Positions 7,842 to 16,650 of a stretch of DNA of 52,831 nt are shown piece after piece. The stretch is taken from positions 1 through 52,831 of the forward strand of contig CAMWIW010000011.1 in the NCBI GenBank assembly GCA_947174415.1. Direction: 5' to 3'. The DNA is from an uncultured Clostridia bacterium. GTDB lineage: Bacteria; Bacillota; Clostridia; Christensenellales; Borkfalkiaceae. The notes below the pieces were generated by a model. The model worked only from the letters and a program-made list of their open reading frames with translations, made no database searches and was not told where the DNA came from. A program made the translations under genes and the position numbers. How positions within the stretch are numbered: position 1 is the stretch's first letter; every line of letters begins with the position of its first letter.

Positions 7842-8700
7842 TTATAGTATTTTTAAGTCTTGAAATTATTTCGGCAGCGTAGTCGGCGCGGTTCATAGTG
7901 TAAATATGAACGCCCGCAGCACCCTTTGCCACAAGGTCGGTTATCTGGTATACGGCGTAATTTATGCCGACTTCCCTTAAAGCCGCGGGGGATTTGGAAT
8001 AGACTTCTATCATATTTCTGAACTCTATGGGAACGGTACTTCCGCACATAGACTTTATTTTGTTGAGGTTTCTAATGCCTGTAAGCGGCATTATTCCCGC
8101 AATTATCGGAACGTTTATGCCCATTCTTTGCGCCTCGTGCAAAAGACGGTAATAGTAGGCGTTGTCAAAAAACATCTGAGTTATGAAAAAAGCCGCGCCG
8201 CTCTCTACCTTCTTTTTTAAATTTTCAATGTCGCTGTAAAGGGTATCGCTTTCAATGTGCCCCTCGGGATAACAAGCCGCACCCATACAAAAGCCGTACT
8301 TTGAAAGGTATTCCTCCAAGTCGGACGCGTGGGCGAAGTGTTTACAGTAGTCCGCGTCGTATTCAGCGGGTTTATCGCCGCGCAGCGCCAAAATATTTTC
8401 TACGCCTAAGTTTTGAAGTTTTTGGGCAAGAGCGTCTATATCCGCAGGCGAGGAAGGTCCGCCCGTTATATGCGCCAAAGGCTCTAACCCCATATTTTTG
8501 ATATGCCCCGCAACTTCCGCAGCGCTTCGGGCGTTTGTGCCGCTTGCGCCGTAGGTTACGCTTATAAAATCGGGGTTCAGCCCTTTAAGCTCGTCAATGG
8601 TTTTAATAAGCTTGCCGTATTCCTCTCCCCCGTCCTTTTTGGGTGGAAAGACCTCGAAGGACAGAGTTCTTTTCTTTTTTAAAATTTCGTCAATTCTCAT
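7819..8700 (-). CDS. metF: 5,10-methylenetetrahydrofolate reductase
   Basis: 293 residues, the normal bacterial MetF length. The N-terminus has SFEVFPPK, the hallmark of the FAD-dependent TIM barrel, followed by SVTYGASGT and the GDKP loop. It makes 5-methyl-THF for MetH. ATG overlaps the stop of the upstream aminotransferase gene by four bases. No MetV-like zinc protein is seen next to it, so reductant supply is unclear. Confidence 0.95.
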   Translation of the reverse strand: MRIDEILKKKRTLSFEVFPPKKDGGEEYGKLIKTIDELKGLNPDFISVTYGASGTNARSAAEVAGHIKNMGLEPLAHITGGPSSPADIDALAQKLQNLGVENILALRGDKPAEYDADYCKHFAHASDLEEYLSKYGFCMGAACYPEGHIESDTLYSDIENLKKKVESGAAFFITQMFFDNAYYYRLLHEAQRMGINVPIIAGIMPLTGIRNLNKIKSMCGSTVPIEFRNMIEVYSKSPAALREVGINYAVYQITDLVAKGAAGVHIYTMNRADYAAEIISRLKNTINEFFKAE

Positions 8701-9866
8701 AATTTCCGTACCGCCGTACTTAACCTGTCAAGCGCAAGCTTTAAAATCTTACGCGGACAAGCTATATTTATTCTTTCAAAACCGCTGCCGCCTTCGCCGA
8801 ATATATATCCGTCGTCAACCCACAGCCCCGCCTTATCTTCAAACAGCGCGGCAAGTTCTTTATCGGTCAGGTTGAGCGCGCGGCAGTCGAGCCATATGAG
8901 ATAAGTGCCCTGAGGCTCGATAAGCTTAATTCCGTTGAGCTTGGCGGCGTACTCCCGCACGAGTTGCAGATTTTTAGTTAAATATTCTTTCAGTTCTTCA
9001 AGCCACGGCGCGCCGTACCCGTATGCCGCCTGACACGCAACGAGCCCCATTATATTCGGTTGTGAATAGCCCTGCCTGTCCAATTCTCTTTTGAATTTTG
9101 CGCGCACTCCGTCGTTTTTGATATATGTATTTGCAATATGCAAACCCGCGATATTGAAGGTTTTTGTGGGAGCTGTGCATATAGCGCAAATATCTTCGAA
9201 CTCTTTTTTGACGGTTGAAAAAACCGTGTGCCCGTTTTCGCCGTAGATAAAATCCGAATGAATTTCGTCAGAAATGACGAACACGCCGTGCTTTAAGCAA
9301 ATATCGCCCATTTTCTCTAACTCTTCTTTCGTCCACACTCTGCCGACGGGGTTGTGCGGATTGCAGAGAATAAAGGCTTTTACACCGTTTTCTGTAATCT
9401 TTTTTTCGAAATCGGAAAAGTCCACGGTATAGAAACCGTTCTCTTCTTTCAGTTCGCTGACTATTAGTTTTCTGCCGTTATCCAAAACGCTTTCGGCAAA
9501 GGGATAATAGACGGGTTGGCAGATTAGAACGGCGTCGCCCGCATTTGTCATTGCGCGAAGAAGCGCGCAGATTGAAAACACCACCCCGCACGTTAAAACG
9601 AAGTTTTCGGGCTTGGTTTCCCAACCGTGTCGCGTTAAAAACCAATTTCGTAAAACCGAAAAGTAATTTTCGTCAGGTTCGGAGTAGCCGAATATACCGT
9701 GCTCCGCCTTTTCTTTAAGCGCGGAAATAACCTCTGCGGGGGCGGGGAAGTCCATATCCGCAACCCAAAGAGGAATTAAATCTTCGCTTTTGCCGCGCTC
9801 TTTGGCAAAGTCGTATTTTAAGCTGTTCGTGCCTTTTCTTTCACGGATCGTATTGAAGTCTGTCAT
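8697..9866 (-). CDS. PatB/MalY-type PLP C-S lyase or aminotransferase
   Basis: 389 residues, fold-type I PLP enzyme of the MalY/PatB group. Visible are LWVADMDFPAP near the N-terminus, the CNPHNPVGRVWT motif, ISDEIHSDFIY (PLP-ring Asp) and the Schiff-base lysine in APTKTFN. In this operon cystathionine beta-lyase activity, giving homocysteine, is the best fit. Members can also cleave cysteine or transaminate, so exact activity is inferred. Four-base overlaps with both neighbours. Confidence 0.85.
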   Translation of the reverse strand: MTDFNTIRERKGTNSLKYDFAKERGKSEDLIPLWVADMDFPAPAEVISALKEKAEHGIFGYSEPDENYFSVLRNWFLTRHGWETKPENFVLTCGVVFSICALLRAMTNAGDAVLICQPVYYPFAESVLDNGRKLIVSELKEENGFYTVDFSDFEKKITENGVKAFILCNPHNPVGRVWTKEELEKMGDICLKHGVFVISDEIHSDFIYGENGHTVFSTVKKEFEDICAICTAPTKTFNIAGLHIANTYIKNDGVRAKFKRELDRQGYSQPNIMGLVACQAAYGYGAPWLEELKEYLTKNLQLVREYAAKLNGIKLIEPQGTYLIWLDCRALNLTDKELAALFEDKAGLWVDDGYIFGEGGSGFERINIACPRKILKLALDRLSTAVRKL

Positions 9867-10999
9867 AATTCAAAAGCCTGCTTCAAATCTTCTATTAAGT
9901 CGTTGACGTTCTCGATGCCTACCGACATTCGCAGGAAAGCCTCGGTTATTCCGCGGGCGTTACGCTCTTCTTCGGGCACGTCGGCATGGGTCTGCAACAT
10001 CGGGTAAGTTATTAAGCTTTCAACCCCGCCCAAGCTTTCCGCGTACTGAAAAACTTTGACTTTTCTTAAAATGTTTTCGGCAAGTGCGCGGTTTTCGACC
10101 TCGAACGAAATCATTCCGCCAAAGCCCGTGGACTGTTTTTTTGAAACGGCGTAACCCGCATGGTCTTCAAAGCCGACGAAGTAAACCTTTTTAACTTCCT
10201 TTCTTCCGCGTAGCCACTTTGCGATTTCAGCCGCGTTCGCATTGATTTTATCCATTCTCAAAGGCAGCGTTTTTATTCCGCGCTCTATTAAAAAACAGTC
10301 GAAAGGCGCGAGGCATGCGCCGAAAGTTTTATAGAGATAGCCAAGCTTTTCGGCAAGCTCTTTGTTTGCCACAACCGCAAAGCCCGCAAGCGTATCGTTA
10401 TGCCCGCCGAGATACTTCGTACCGCTGTGTATAACTATATCCGCTCCGAGCCGTAAAGGGCGTTGATAATATGGCGTTAAAAAGGTGTTATCCACTATGA
10501 GTAAAAGCCCGTATTGTTTAGCTATTTCCGAGAGCTCGGCAATATCCGATACGTGCATTAGTGGGTTGGAAGGCGTTTCGCAATAAATTGCAACGGTTTC
10601 CTTGCGGATAAGCGATTTAACCTTTGCCGCGTCGCCCGTATCAACGAAATCGAAAGTAAAGCCGTCCGCCGCGTTGACGTTGCGGAAAAGGCGAAGGCTT
10701 CCGCCGTATAAATCGTCGGAGGCGATTATATGCGCGGGAGCTTTGAAGAGCTTCATAACCGTTGAAATTGCCGACATTCCCGAAGAAAAGGCAAACGCGG
10801 CGAAACCGCCTTCGAGGGCGGCAACGGTGTTTTCAAGGTGCGTGCGGGTTGGGTTGGAAAGGCGCGAATAGCTGTATTCGGAGGGCACTCCTACCCCCTT
10901 ATGTACGAAAGTCGCCGACTGACATATGGGGGTCGTAATCGTGCCCCACTCGTCCTTTTTATTGTCGTCCGCATGCAGACAAAGCGTTTCGAATTCCAT
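9863..10999 (-). CDS. metB: Trans-sulfuration PLP enzyme (cystathionine gamma-synthase-like)
   Basis: 378 residues, Cys/Met metabolism PLP family. YSRLSNPT near the N-terminus and the PLP lysine in HSGTKYLGGHND are diagnostic. With a beta-lyase next in the operon, cystathionine gamma-synthase is the simplest role; gamma-lyase or O-acetylhomoserine sulfhydrylase activity cannot be excluded by eye. First gene of the met operon, with an AGAAGG ribosome site. A strong GC hairpin separates it from the PII genes upstream. Confidence 0.85.
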   Translation of the reverse strand: MEFETLCLHADDNKKDEWGTITTPICQSATFVHKGVGVPSEYSYSRLSNPTRTHLENTVAALEGGFAAFAFSSGMSAISTVMKLFKAPAHIIASDDLYGGSLRLFRNVNAADGFTFDFVDTGDAAKVKSLIRKETVAIYCETPSNPLMHVSDIAELSEIAKQYGLLLIVDNTFLTPYYQRPLRLGADIVIHSGTKYLGGHNDTLAGFAVVANKELAEKLGYLYKTFGACLAPFDCFLIERGIKTLPLRMDKINANAAEIAKWLRGRKEVKKVYFVGFEDHAGYAVSKKQSTGFGGMISFEVENRALAENILRKVKVFQYAESLGGVESLITYPMLQTHADVPEEERNARGITEAFLRMSVGIENVNDLIEDLKQAFEL

Positions 11000-11012
11000 A
11001 ATACCTTCTTTT

Positions 11013-11037
11013 ACGCCCCCGCCAAAGGCGGGGGCGT
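11013..11037 (-). terminator. Strong GC hairpin between PII gene and metB
   Basis: An 11-bp perfect stem ACGCCCCCGCC / GGCGGGGGCGT with loop AAA. There is no good T run on either strand, so it may be an mRNA processing or stabilising stem or a weak terminator. The metB ribosome site begins six bases later. Confidence 0.45.
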
Positions 11038-11047
11038 TGACAGTGAA

Positions 11048-11392
11048 TTATTTATTTTCTTCCTCTTTGGTTTCGGGAGCGGCGGGAGCGGAAATACCCA
11101 CCACCTCGTCCACGGGTACGGAAAAGGCAATGCCCTTGCCCTCGCTTTTAAGTCCCGCGTTTTTATATATCGCGTGCAGTACGTTGTCCTTGATTTCAGC
11201 GGGCACTAAAATCATAACTATTTCTTTATCGGGCTGAATTGCTATATGAAAGAACTGCTCCGCCTCTTTGTTGGCAGTACCGCGGGCGTGGATTACCGTG
11301 CCGCCGCGCGCACCCTCTTCCTTAGCCGCGTCCATGACGAGTTCGGAAAATCCGGCGTCCACAATGCACAAAATCATCTCGTATCCGTTCAT
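11048..11392 (-). CDS. PII-family regulatory protein
   Basis: 114 residues with PII (GlnB/GlnK) layout: beta-alpha-beta start YEMILCIVDAG, a Gly/Ala-rich RGGTVIHARGT region corresponding to the start of the T loop, and a second ferredoxin-like half (EIVMILVPAEI ... GKGIAFSVPVDEVVG). The T loop is unlike canonical GlnB, and the C-terminus has a Pro/Glu tail. It probably senses adenine nucleotides and controls the DUF1538 membrane protein. It overlaps the gene before it by one base. Confidence 0.8.
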   Translation of the reverse strand: MNGYEMILCIVDAGFSELVMDAAKEEGARGGTVIHARGTANKEAEQFFHIAIQPDKEIVMILVPAEIKDNVLHAIYKNAGLKSEGKGIAFSVPVDEVVGISAPAAPETKEEENK

Positions 11393-11868
11393 TATTTACT
11401 CTCCTTGACGGTAAGTCTGTTGTTTGATAAAAAGCCGTAAATAAGCGTGCCTATAACGCTTGTCAACGGTACGGTGCAGGCAACGCCCTTGCCGTCCTTT
11501 ATGGTGTTGAATTTCTGTTCCAAAGTGTGCAGAGCGTCGGGAATTTTATTTTCCTGAATGACGCCTAAAATAACTACCTTTTCGCTGTCTGTAAGTCCCA
11601 ACAGTCCCAACATTTTCGCGTTTGCCGTGCCGCTCGCAAGAACGACCATCTGCATATTCACCTCGAAGGACTGTATAAGGTCGGTGTAATACTCCGCCTT
11701 GTTTCTGCCGACGATAGTTACGAGAAGTTTAAGTCTGTTCGAAGTAACGGTGTTCGGCGAGGCGGGCTTTACTTTTTGCGCTACGCGCTGTTTTATTTCT
11801 TTTTTAGCCGCCGTTACGCGTTCTTTTGCCGCAGCCGCGCGTTCCTTTACGGGTGTTTTTTCAGCCAT
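11392..11868 (-). CDS. PII-like protein with basic N-terminal extension
   Basis: 158 residues. The first 40 or so are Lys/Ala-rich and probably disordered or helical. From about 47 on (RLKLLVTIVGRNKAEYY) it follows a PII-type ferredoxin fold ending in GKGVACTVPLTSVIG, parallel to GKGIAFSVPVDEVVG in its neighbour. The two proteins are clearly related but diverged. Third position in a row with the DUF1538 gene, nine bases after it. Confidence 0.75.
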   Translation of the reverse strand: MAEKTPVKERAAAAKERVTAAKKEIKQRVAQKVKPASPNTVTSNRLKLLVTIVGRNKAEYYTDLIQSFEVNMQMVVLASGTANAKMLGLLGLTDSEKVVILGVIQENKIPDALHTLEQKFNTIKDGKGVACTVPLTSVIGTLIYGFLSNNRLTVKESK

Positions 11869-11876
11869 AGCTCCTC

Positions 11877-13415
11877 CTATTTAAAGTAAATAATCTGCTC
11901 GTCGTCGGCAGACAAAATTCTCTTCATAGCAATTTTGTGGCGGACTTTCTTGGACATAACCGCCTTGAAGCCCAACGCCTGTATTGTTATAAGAGGCGTC
12001 ATTGCTACCATTGCCACAACGCCGAAAGCGTCGGTTAAAACGTTGTCAGCACCGCTGACGGCAACGCACGCGCCCACGACTAAAGGCAAAATGAAACTCG
12101 AAGTTAAAGGTCCGCTTGCAACCCCGCCCGAGTCGAACGCGATTGCCGTGTAAATTTTGGGAACGAAGAACGAAAGTCCCAACGATATGAGATAACCGGG
12201 TATAAGATAGTACAGTAACGAGAAATGTACAATCATTCTGATAATAGAAAGACATATCGAAATGCCGACTGCAAGCGACAGGGCAAGTACCATTTCGATT
12301 TTTTTGACGCCGCCGCCCGTAACCTCTTCGACCTGCTTGTTTAAAACGTGTACCGCGGGCTCTGCAAGAACTACTACCAAACCGATTACAAAGCCGAATA
12401 CGGCAAGGACGGGTTCGGAGAACTTAGCGATTTCAGAGCCGAGCTTATAGCCGATAGGCATAAAACCCACTTCCACCGCAACGAGGAAAATAACGAGCCC
12501 GAAAAAAGTATACACTATGCCTATGCCTATTTGGGCGAGCTTTTGGCGGGGCAATTTCAAAACGGTGAATTGAAGAACGAAGAAGAAAATAACTATTAGG
12601 CCAAGTGCAATTCCAACGTTTTGTACAGTACTTAAAAACGCGTGCCCTATTGCATTGGCATTAATACTTTCTTCAACGGTTTTATAGCCTTCGATTAATT
12701 TGCTTGAATCTATCGCGCCGTTAGAAAACATGGACAGCGCAATGACCGCAATAATAGGACCGATTGAGCAAAGGGCAATGAGCCCGAAGCTGTTCTCGTT
12801 GGCGTCCCTGCCGCCGACGGTAGTTGCAATACCGAAGCCGAGCGCCATTATGAAAGGAACTGTAATCGGACCTGTCGTAACGCCGCCCGAATCAAACGAA
12901 AGGGCAAGGAAGTCGCTTTTCTCGTTCTCTAATAATAGCGCGCAGCCTGCAAACAGCATCATATAGAAAAACATTAAAAGCATAGAAAGGCTTTTGTGGA
13001 ATACGATTTTAAGCACGGCTAAGACGAGGAAAATTCCCACGCCCACGCCAACGGTTACAATAAGCACCGTATTATTCATTACATCTTTGACCTGCGACGC
13101 AAGAACGGAAAGGTCAGGCTCGGCAACCGTAATAAGCACGCCCATTATAAAGCATACGGAAATAAGGACGATAACCTTTTTGGATTTGGTAAGCCCCGTG
13201 CCCACGTGCCCGCCCATAGGCGTCATTGCAAGGTCTGCGCCGAGATTGAAAAGTCCTATGCCCAAAATCAGAAATACCGCGCACACCGCAAAAGTAATTT
13301 GCTCGGTTGAGGAAAGCGGCGCAAGAGGCGTAAATGAGATGATTAAGACTATAACCGCTATCGGCAATACCGAAATGAGCGATTCTTTGAGTTTGATTAG
13401 CAGCGCCTTCCCCAT
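11877..13415 (-). CDS. DUF1538 multi-pass membrane protein, duplicated
   Basis: 512 residues, about 12-14 hydrophobic segments. Two homologous halves are visible: FDSGGVTTGPIT (about 173) recurs as FDSGGVASGPLT (about 428), and AEPDLSVLASQVKDV recurs as AEPAVHVLNKQVEEV. This pattern matches DUF1538. The re-entrant GG-x-x-x-GP motifs suggest a transporter with inverted or tandem repeat symmetry, substrate unknown. PII partners suggest control by cell energy or nitrogen state. It is first in the cluster and has its own promoter. Confidence 0.82.
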   Translation of the reverse strand: MGKALLIKLKESLISVLPIAVIVLIISFTPLAPLSSTEQITFAVCAVFLILGIGLFNLGADLAMTPMGGHVGTGLTKSKKVIVLISVCFIMGVLITVAEPDLSVLASQVKDVMNNTVLIVTVGVGVGIFLVLAVLKIVFHKSLSMLLMFFYMMLFAGCALLLENEKSDFLALSFDSGGVTTGPITVPFIMALGFGIATTVGGRDANENSFGLIALCSIGPIIAVIALSMFSNGAIDSSKLIEGYKTVEESINANAIGHAFLSTVQNVGIALGLIVIFFFVLQFTVLKLPRQKLAQIGIGIVYTFFGLVIFLVAVEVGFMPIGYKLGSEIAKFSEPVLAVFGFVIGLVVVLAEPAVHVLNKQVEEVTGGGVKKIEMVLALSLAVGISICLSIIRMIVHFSLLYYLIPGYLISLGLSFFVPKIYTAIAFDSGGVASGPLTSSFILPLVVGACVAVSGADNVLTDAFGVVAMVAMTPLITIQALGFKAVMSKKVRHKIAMKRILSADDEQIIYFK

Positions 13416-13478
13416 TTTTACTCCAATTTTTAACTATAACGTAAGTTTAATTTTGTATTAATTATATAAGATTAGTTT

Positions 13479-13507
13479 ATTATATCACAATTTTATAATA
13501 TATGCAA
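13479..13507 (-). promoter_or_regulatory. Promoter of DUF1538-PII cluster
   Basis: Minus strand TTGCAT (13502-13507), 17-base spacer, TATAAT (13479-13484). The leader to the ATG is about 55 bases. Confidence 0.7.
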
Positions 13508-13570
13508 CCCCTCGGTTTTGATTTTTATAGTTAAATTTAACTAATCCGTATTGTAAAAATTGGCATAATG

Positions 13571-13594
13571 CCCCCGCGGCTTTATCCGCGGGGG
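13571..13594. other. GC-rich hairpin
   Basis: CCCCCGCGG / CCGCGGGGG, loop of six, at the boundary between core genes and the phage remnant. No T run on either strand. Confidence 0.4.
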
Positions 13595-13613
13595 TGTGTG
13601 AAATAGGGACTAA

Positions 13614-14066
13614 AGAGAGCTTGAATGTATACGCAAAGTATTAGGTACTGAAAGAACACCGCAAACTCTTGCAAAATTGCAAAGTTTAAAGTATAATAAA
13701 AACAGTACAGAATATGCGCTATTGCGAAGAGAGAAAACCACGATTTTCAAAATTAAGGGAAAAGAGTGGAATTCTTCTTTTAAGCAAAAAGCTATTGATA
13801 CTTATTACGAATTTCGAGAAGAAGGCATTGAACTTACCGATCACGGCGTAGCACGACTTTTAAGTAGGTTTGCTGATAATAAAACCAAGATAAAAGAGAT
13901 TTGCAACAATATGCCTTTTAATTATCTTCAAGCAGATGGACGAAGAATAAAGTTTTATAACAAAATAGCAGTAGTTTATTTAAAAGATACAAACGAAGTA
14001 GTTTCTTTTATTGATATGAAGAAACCTAAAACAGATTGGAGGGAATATGATAAATCAGATTCTTAA
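13614..14066 (+). pseudogene. Truncated phage minor head protein fused to toxin-like domain
   Basis: The frame is open from just after a stop at 13611 to 14066 and has no credible start; TTG at 13677 is the first initiator-type codon. The first part (VLGTERTPQTLAKLQSLKYN) resembles the end of phage Mu F-like minor head proteins. The second part (about 70-150) contains ELTDHGVARLLSR and KFYNKIAVVYL, which looks like a small RNase-type (BECR-like) toxin domain carried at the end of such proteins. The N-terminal head domain is missing. It overlaps a small acidic gene by 20 bases. Assignment is by pattern memory. Confidence 0.55.
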
Positions 14067-14310
14067 TCAATTTCAAGACTTGTTTAATGGTAAGATAAAG
14101 CCGTTTAAGTTTTCTATTGATATGCCTAAATTTATTTGTGATAATTACGACGAAATCGAAAATGAAAACGCAGAAATAGCACAAATATTCAACGATTATG
14201 TTCCAGAAATATGCGACGAAGGCGAACCTGGTTTTGACCCTACGCATATGATAGCAGAGCTTAAAAAGGTTTACGATAAAGCAAAAGCAATATACGATAA
14301 AGCAGAGTAA
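14047..14310 (+). CDS. Small acidic protein, possible immunity partner
   Basis: 87 residues, strongly acidic in the middle (DNYDEIENENAEI) with a basic helical end. The start overlaps the toxin-like frame by 20 bases with a GGAGGG site. Followed at once by a terminator. Size, charge and overlap fit an immunity protein or antitoxin for the upstream domain; the sequence family is not recognised. Confidence 0.6.
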   Translation: MINQILNQFQDLFNGKIKPFKFSIDMPKFICDNYDEIENENAEIAQIFNDYVPEICDEGEPGFDPTHMIAELKKVYDKAKAIYDKAE

Positions 14311-14327
14311 AACACTCTGCTTTTTTA
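14301..14327 (+). terminator. Terminator after acidic gene
   Basis: AGCAGAGT / ACTCTGCT, loop AAAAC, then T6. The stop codon lies in the hairpin. Confidence 0.8.
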
Positions 14328-14456
14328 ATACCAAAAAATTAAGGCAGTCGGAAGCGGCTGTCTTTTAATATGCCCAAAGCAATTAAGGCGTAAAAAGGTT
14401 GGTGCACATAAAACAATCTATCGGGAGCGCACCCGTAAAAAGCGTAGGAGGATTTT

Positions 14457-14603
14457 ATGAAAAGACAAGAACTCAAGAACTTGCTTCGCGGCATTAAACC
14501 CGACGGCGATTTAAGCGATATCGTCGACCAGATAATGGAACTTAACGGCGCGGACATCGAAAACGCAAAGAAGAACGCAGGGACGGACTATGAAGCTGTT
14601 TAA
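14457..14603 (+). pseudogene. Truncated phage scaffold (gp20-like) N-terminus
   Basis: 48 codons with a perfect AGGAGG site. The peptide MKRQELKNLLRG...IMELNGADIENAK matches the start of phage minor structural gp20/scaffold proteins, which normally run to about 180 residues. The frame stops on the very bases that end the V-ATPase D gene, so the rest was lost at a deletion junction. The order head protein, small gene, scaffold is that of tailed-phage morphogenesis modules. Confidence 0.6.
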
Positions 14604-15220
14604 GTTTTATTTTTTACTTTCATCAATCTGATTACGGCAGCACGCTCGTTTTCGTCAAGCTTCGATTTAATATATTTTATGGTTTCTTGAAGTTGCGGTA
14701 TCATAACGTACTCTAAGGCGTTTACGCGGCGCTTATTGCGCTCGATTTCGTCTGCGAGCATGCGGACGGTTTTTTCAACCTCGGCAAGGCGCAAGAGCTT
14801 AGGGATAAGCGCGGAAGCGCGTTCCACCGAATAGTCTGCTTCGCTCGTGATTTCGGGATAAGCGTATGGCAGCCCCTCAGTGCGCTTATCGGCAGATACG
14901 GAAAGCTGCGGCACGTCTACGCCCATTATGCTTTGAGTCGAGCAGTCTGCCTTGACCGCAACCGAAGGCATAGCAAAAGCAGTTTCCGCTTTATACGATG
15001 GAGTAACTGAGCGCGCCACCGAAAACTGTTTCAAAGTTTCGGCAAGCTCTTTTTCCACCTCGTCGCGAAGCAGCTTGTTTTCCTTTATTATTACGGAAAA
15101 GCGGCGAACCATTTCGTCCGACTTATCCTTTAACAGTTTGTGTCCCCTTACAGCCGTATCGAGCCTTGCTTTCAGCTTTTTCATTTCCATACGGGTAGGG
15201 TTTACGTTCAAACGAGCCAT
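14600..15220 (-). CDS. ntpD: V-type ATPase subunit D
   Basis: 206 residues from ATG at 15220 (MARLNVNPTRMEMKKLKARL), the standard N-terminus of subunit D. Long N- and C-terminal coiled coils form the central rotor shaft turned in the A3B3 head. Last gene of the operon; its stop overlaps the phage scaffold remnant, and no terminator is visible behind it, consistent with a deletion or insertion at this point. Confidence 0.93.
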   Translation of the reverse strand: MARLNVNPTRMEMKKLKARLDTAVRGHKLLKDKSDEMVRRFSVIIKENKLLRDEVEKELAETLKQFSVARSVTPSYKAETAFAMPSVAVKADCSTQSIMGVDVPQLSVSADKRTEGLPYAYPEITSEADYSVERASALIPKLLRLAEVEKTVRMLADEIERNKRRVNALEYVMIPQLQETIKYIKSKLDENERAAVIRLMKVKNKT

Positions 15221-15264
15221 TATCAAACCTTATAATTTAGCGTTATTTCAAGCATATATGGGGG

Positions 15265-16650
15265 TCAATCTTGATTTTCGTCTTTCTTTAAGTACTTATC
15301 GATATAAGCCTGACGAATACGTTTAAGTTCACCTATGGGCAGAATTTTCAAAAGCTCCCAACCCAAATCAAGCGTTTCTTCTATGGGTCTGTTTGCATCG
15401 AAGCCTTGGTTTATATACAACTTTTCAAACTGTTCGGCAAACTTTGCAAAAAGTTTATCCGTATCGGAAAGAGCCGCCTCGCCCAAAATCGCCGAAAGCT
15501 CTTTACTCTCTTTTCCGCTTGCATAAGCAGAGAAAAGCTGGTTCATTGTATCTGCGTGGTCCTCACGCGTTTTGCCTTTGCCTATGCCCTTATCTTTAAG
15601 ACGGGACAGTGAGGGCAAAACGTCGATGGGCGGATTAATGCCCTTCTTGTATAAATCACGCGAAAGAATGATTTGTCCTTCGGTAATGTATCCCGTAAGG
15701 TCGGGTATGGGGTGAGTTTTATCGTCCTCGGGCATGGTCAGAATGGGAATTTGCGTTATAGAGCCTTCGCTGCCCCTTATTCTTCCAGCACGCTCGTACA
15801 TAGTCGCAAGGTCGGTGTACAAATAACCTGGATAACCGCGCCGTCCGGGTACTTCTCTTCGTGCGGCGGAAACTTCTCGCAACGCTTCCGCGTAGTTGGT
15901 TATGTCCGTCATTATTACCAAAACGTGCATTCCGCACTCGAAAGCAAGATATTCCGCACAGGTTAGCGCCATACGCGGGGTAGCTATACGCTCTACCGCG
16001 GGGTCGTTTGCAAGGTTTGTAAAAAGAACAGTACGCTCTATTGCGCCCGTACGTTTAAAGTCGTCCACGAAAAATTGCGCTTCTTCGAAAGTAATGCCTA
16101 TCGCAGCGAAAACTACGGCAAATTTACTGTCGCCTCCGCGCACCGTCGCCTGCCTTGCAATCTGCGCCGCAAGCTCGGCGTGGGGCAGTCCGCTCATAGA
16201 GAAAACGGGCAGTTTTTGTCCTCTTACGAGGGTATTTAAGCCGTCAATTGCGGAAATTCCCGTCTGAATGAATTCGTCAGGGTAGTCGCGGGCTGCGGGA
16301 TTAATCGGTTCGCCGTTGATATCCAAAAGCTTTTCGGGGATAACGGGCGCTCCACCGTCGCGCGGGTTACCCATACCGTCGAATACGCGCCCCAACATAT
16401 CTTTTGAAACGGCAAGCTGTTGGCTGTGCCCCGTAAAGCGCGCCTTTGCCGTTGCAATCTGCAAGCCCTGCGAATTTTCGAAGAGCTGCACCACCGCTCT
16501 GTCGCGGTTGATTTCAAGAACTTTTCCGCGACGGATTTCTCCGTTAGAACAGATTACGTCTACGAGCTCATTATAGGTTACGCCCTCAACGCCCTCGACG
16601 AGCATAAGCGGTCCGACGACTTCCTTTATCGTTTTATATTCTTTAAACAT
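15265..16650 (-). CDS. ntpB: V-type ATPase subunit B (non-catalytic)
   Basis: 461 residues, normal length. [20 protein letters not shown] opens the beta-barrel. There is no canonical Walker A, as expected for the regulatory subunit, and [24 protein letters not shown] signature residues are present ([17 protein letters not shown]). It shares the head hexamer with subunit A, which it overlaps by eight bases. Confidence 0.96.
   Translation of the reverse strand: MFKEYKTIKEVVGPLMLVEGVEGVTYNELVDVICSNGEIRRGKVLEINRDRAVVQLFENSQGLQIATAKARFTGHSQQLAVSKDMLGRVFDGMGNPRDGGAPVIPEKLLDINGEPINPAARDYPDEFIQTGISAIDGLNTLVRGQKLPVFSMSGLPHAELAAQIARQATVRGGDSKFAVVFAAIGITFEEAQFFVDDFKRTGAIERTVLFTNLANDPAVERIATPRMALTCAEYLAFECGMHVLVIMTDITNYAEALREVSAARREVPGRRGYPGYLYTDLATMYERAGRIRGSEGSITQIPILTMPEDDKTHPIPDLTGYITEGQIILSRDLYKKGINPPIDVLPSLSRLKDKGIGKGKTREDHADTMNQLFSAYASGKESKELSAILGEAALSDTDKLFAKFAEQFEKLYINQGFDANRPIEETLDLGWELLKILPIGELKRIRQAYIDKYLKKDENQD

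Noticed and set aside
10990-11047. S-box or other methionine riboswitch before metB
   Set aside because: The 48-base gap is too short and holds only a GC hairpin.
13677-13679. TTG as true start of the toxin-like gene
   Set aside because: There is no ribosome site, and the coding pattern clearly continues upstream to the stop at 13611.
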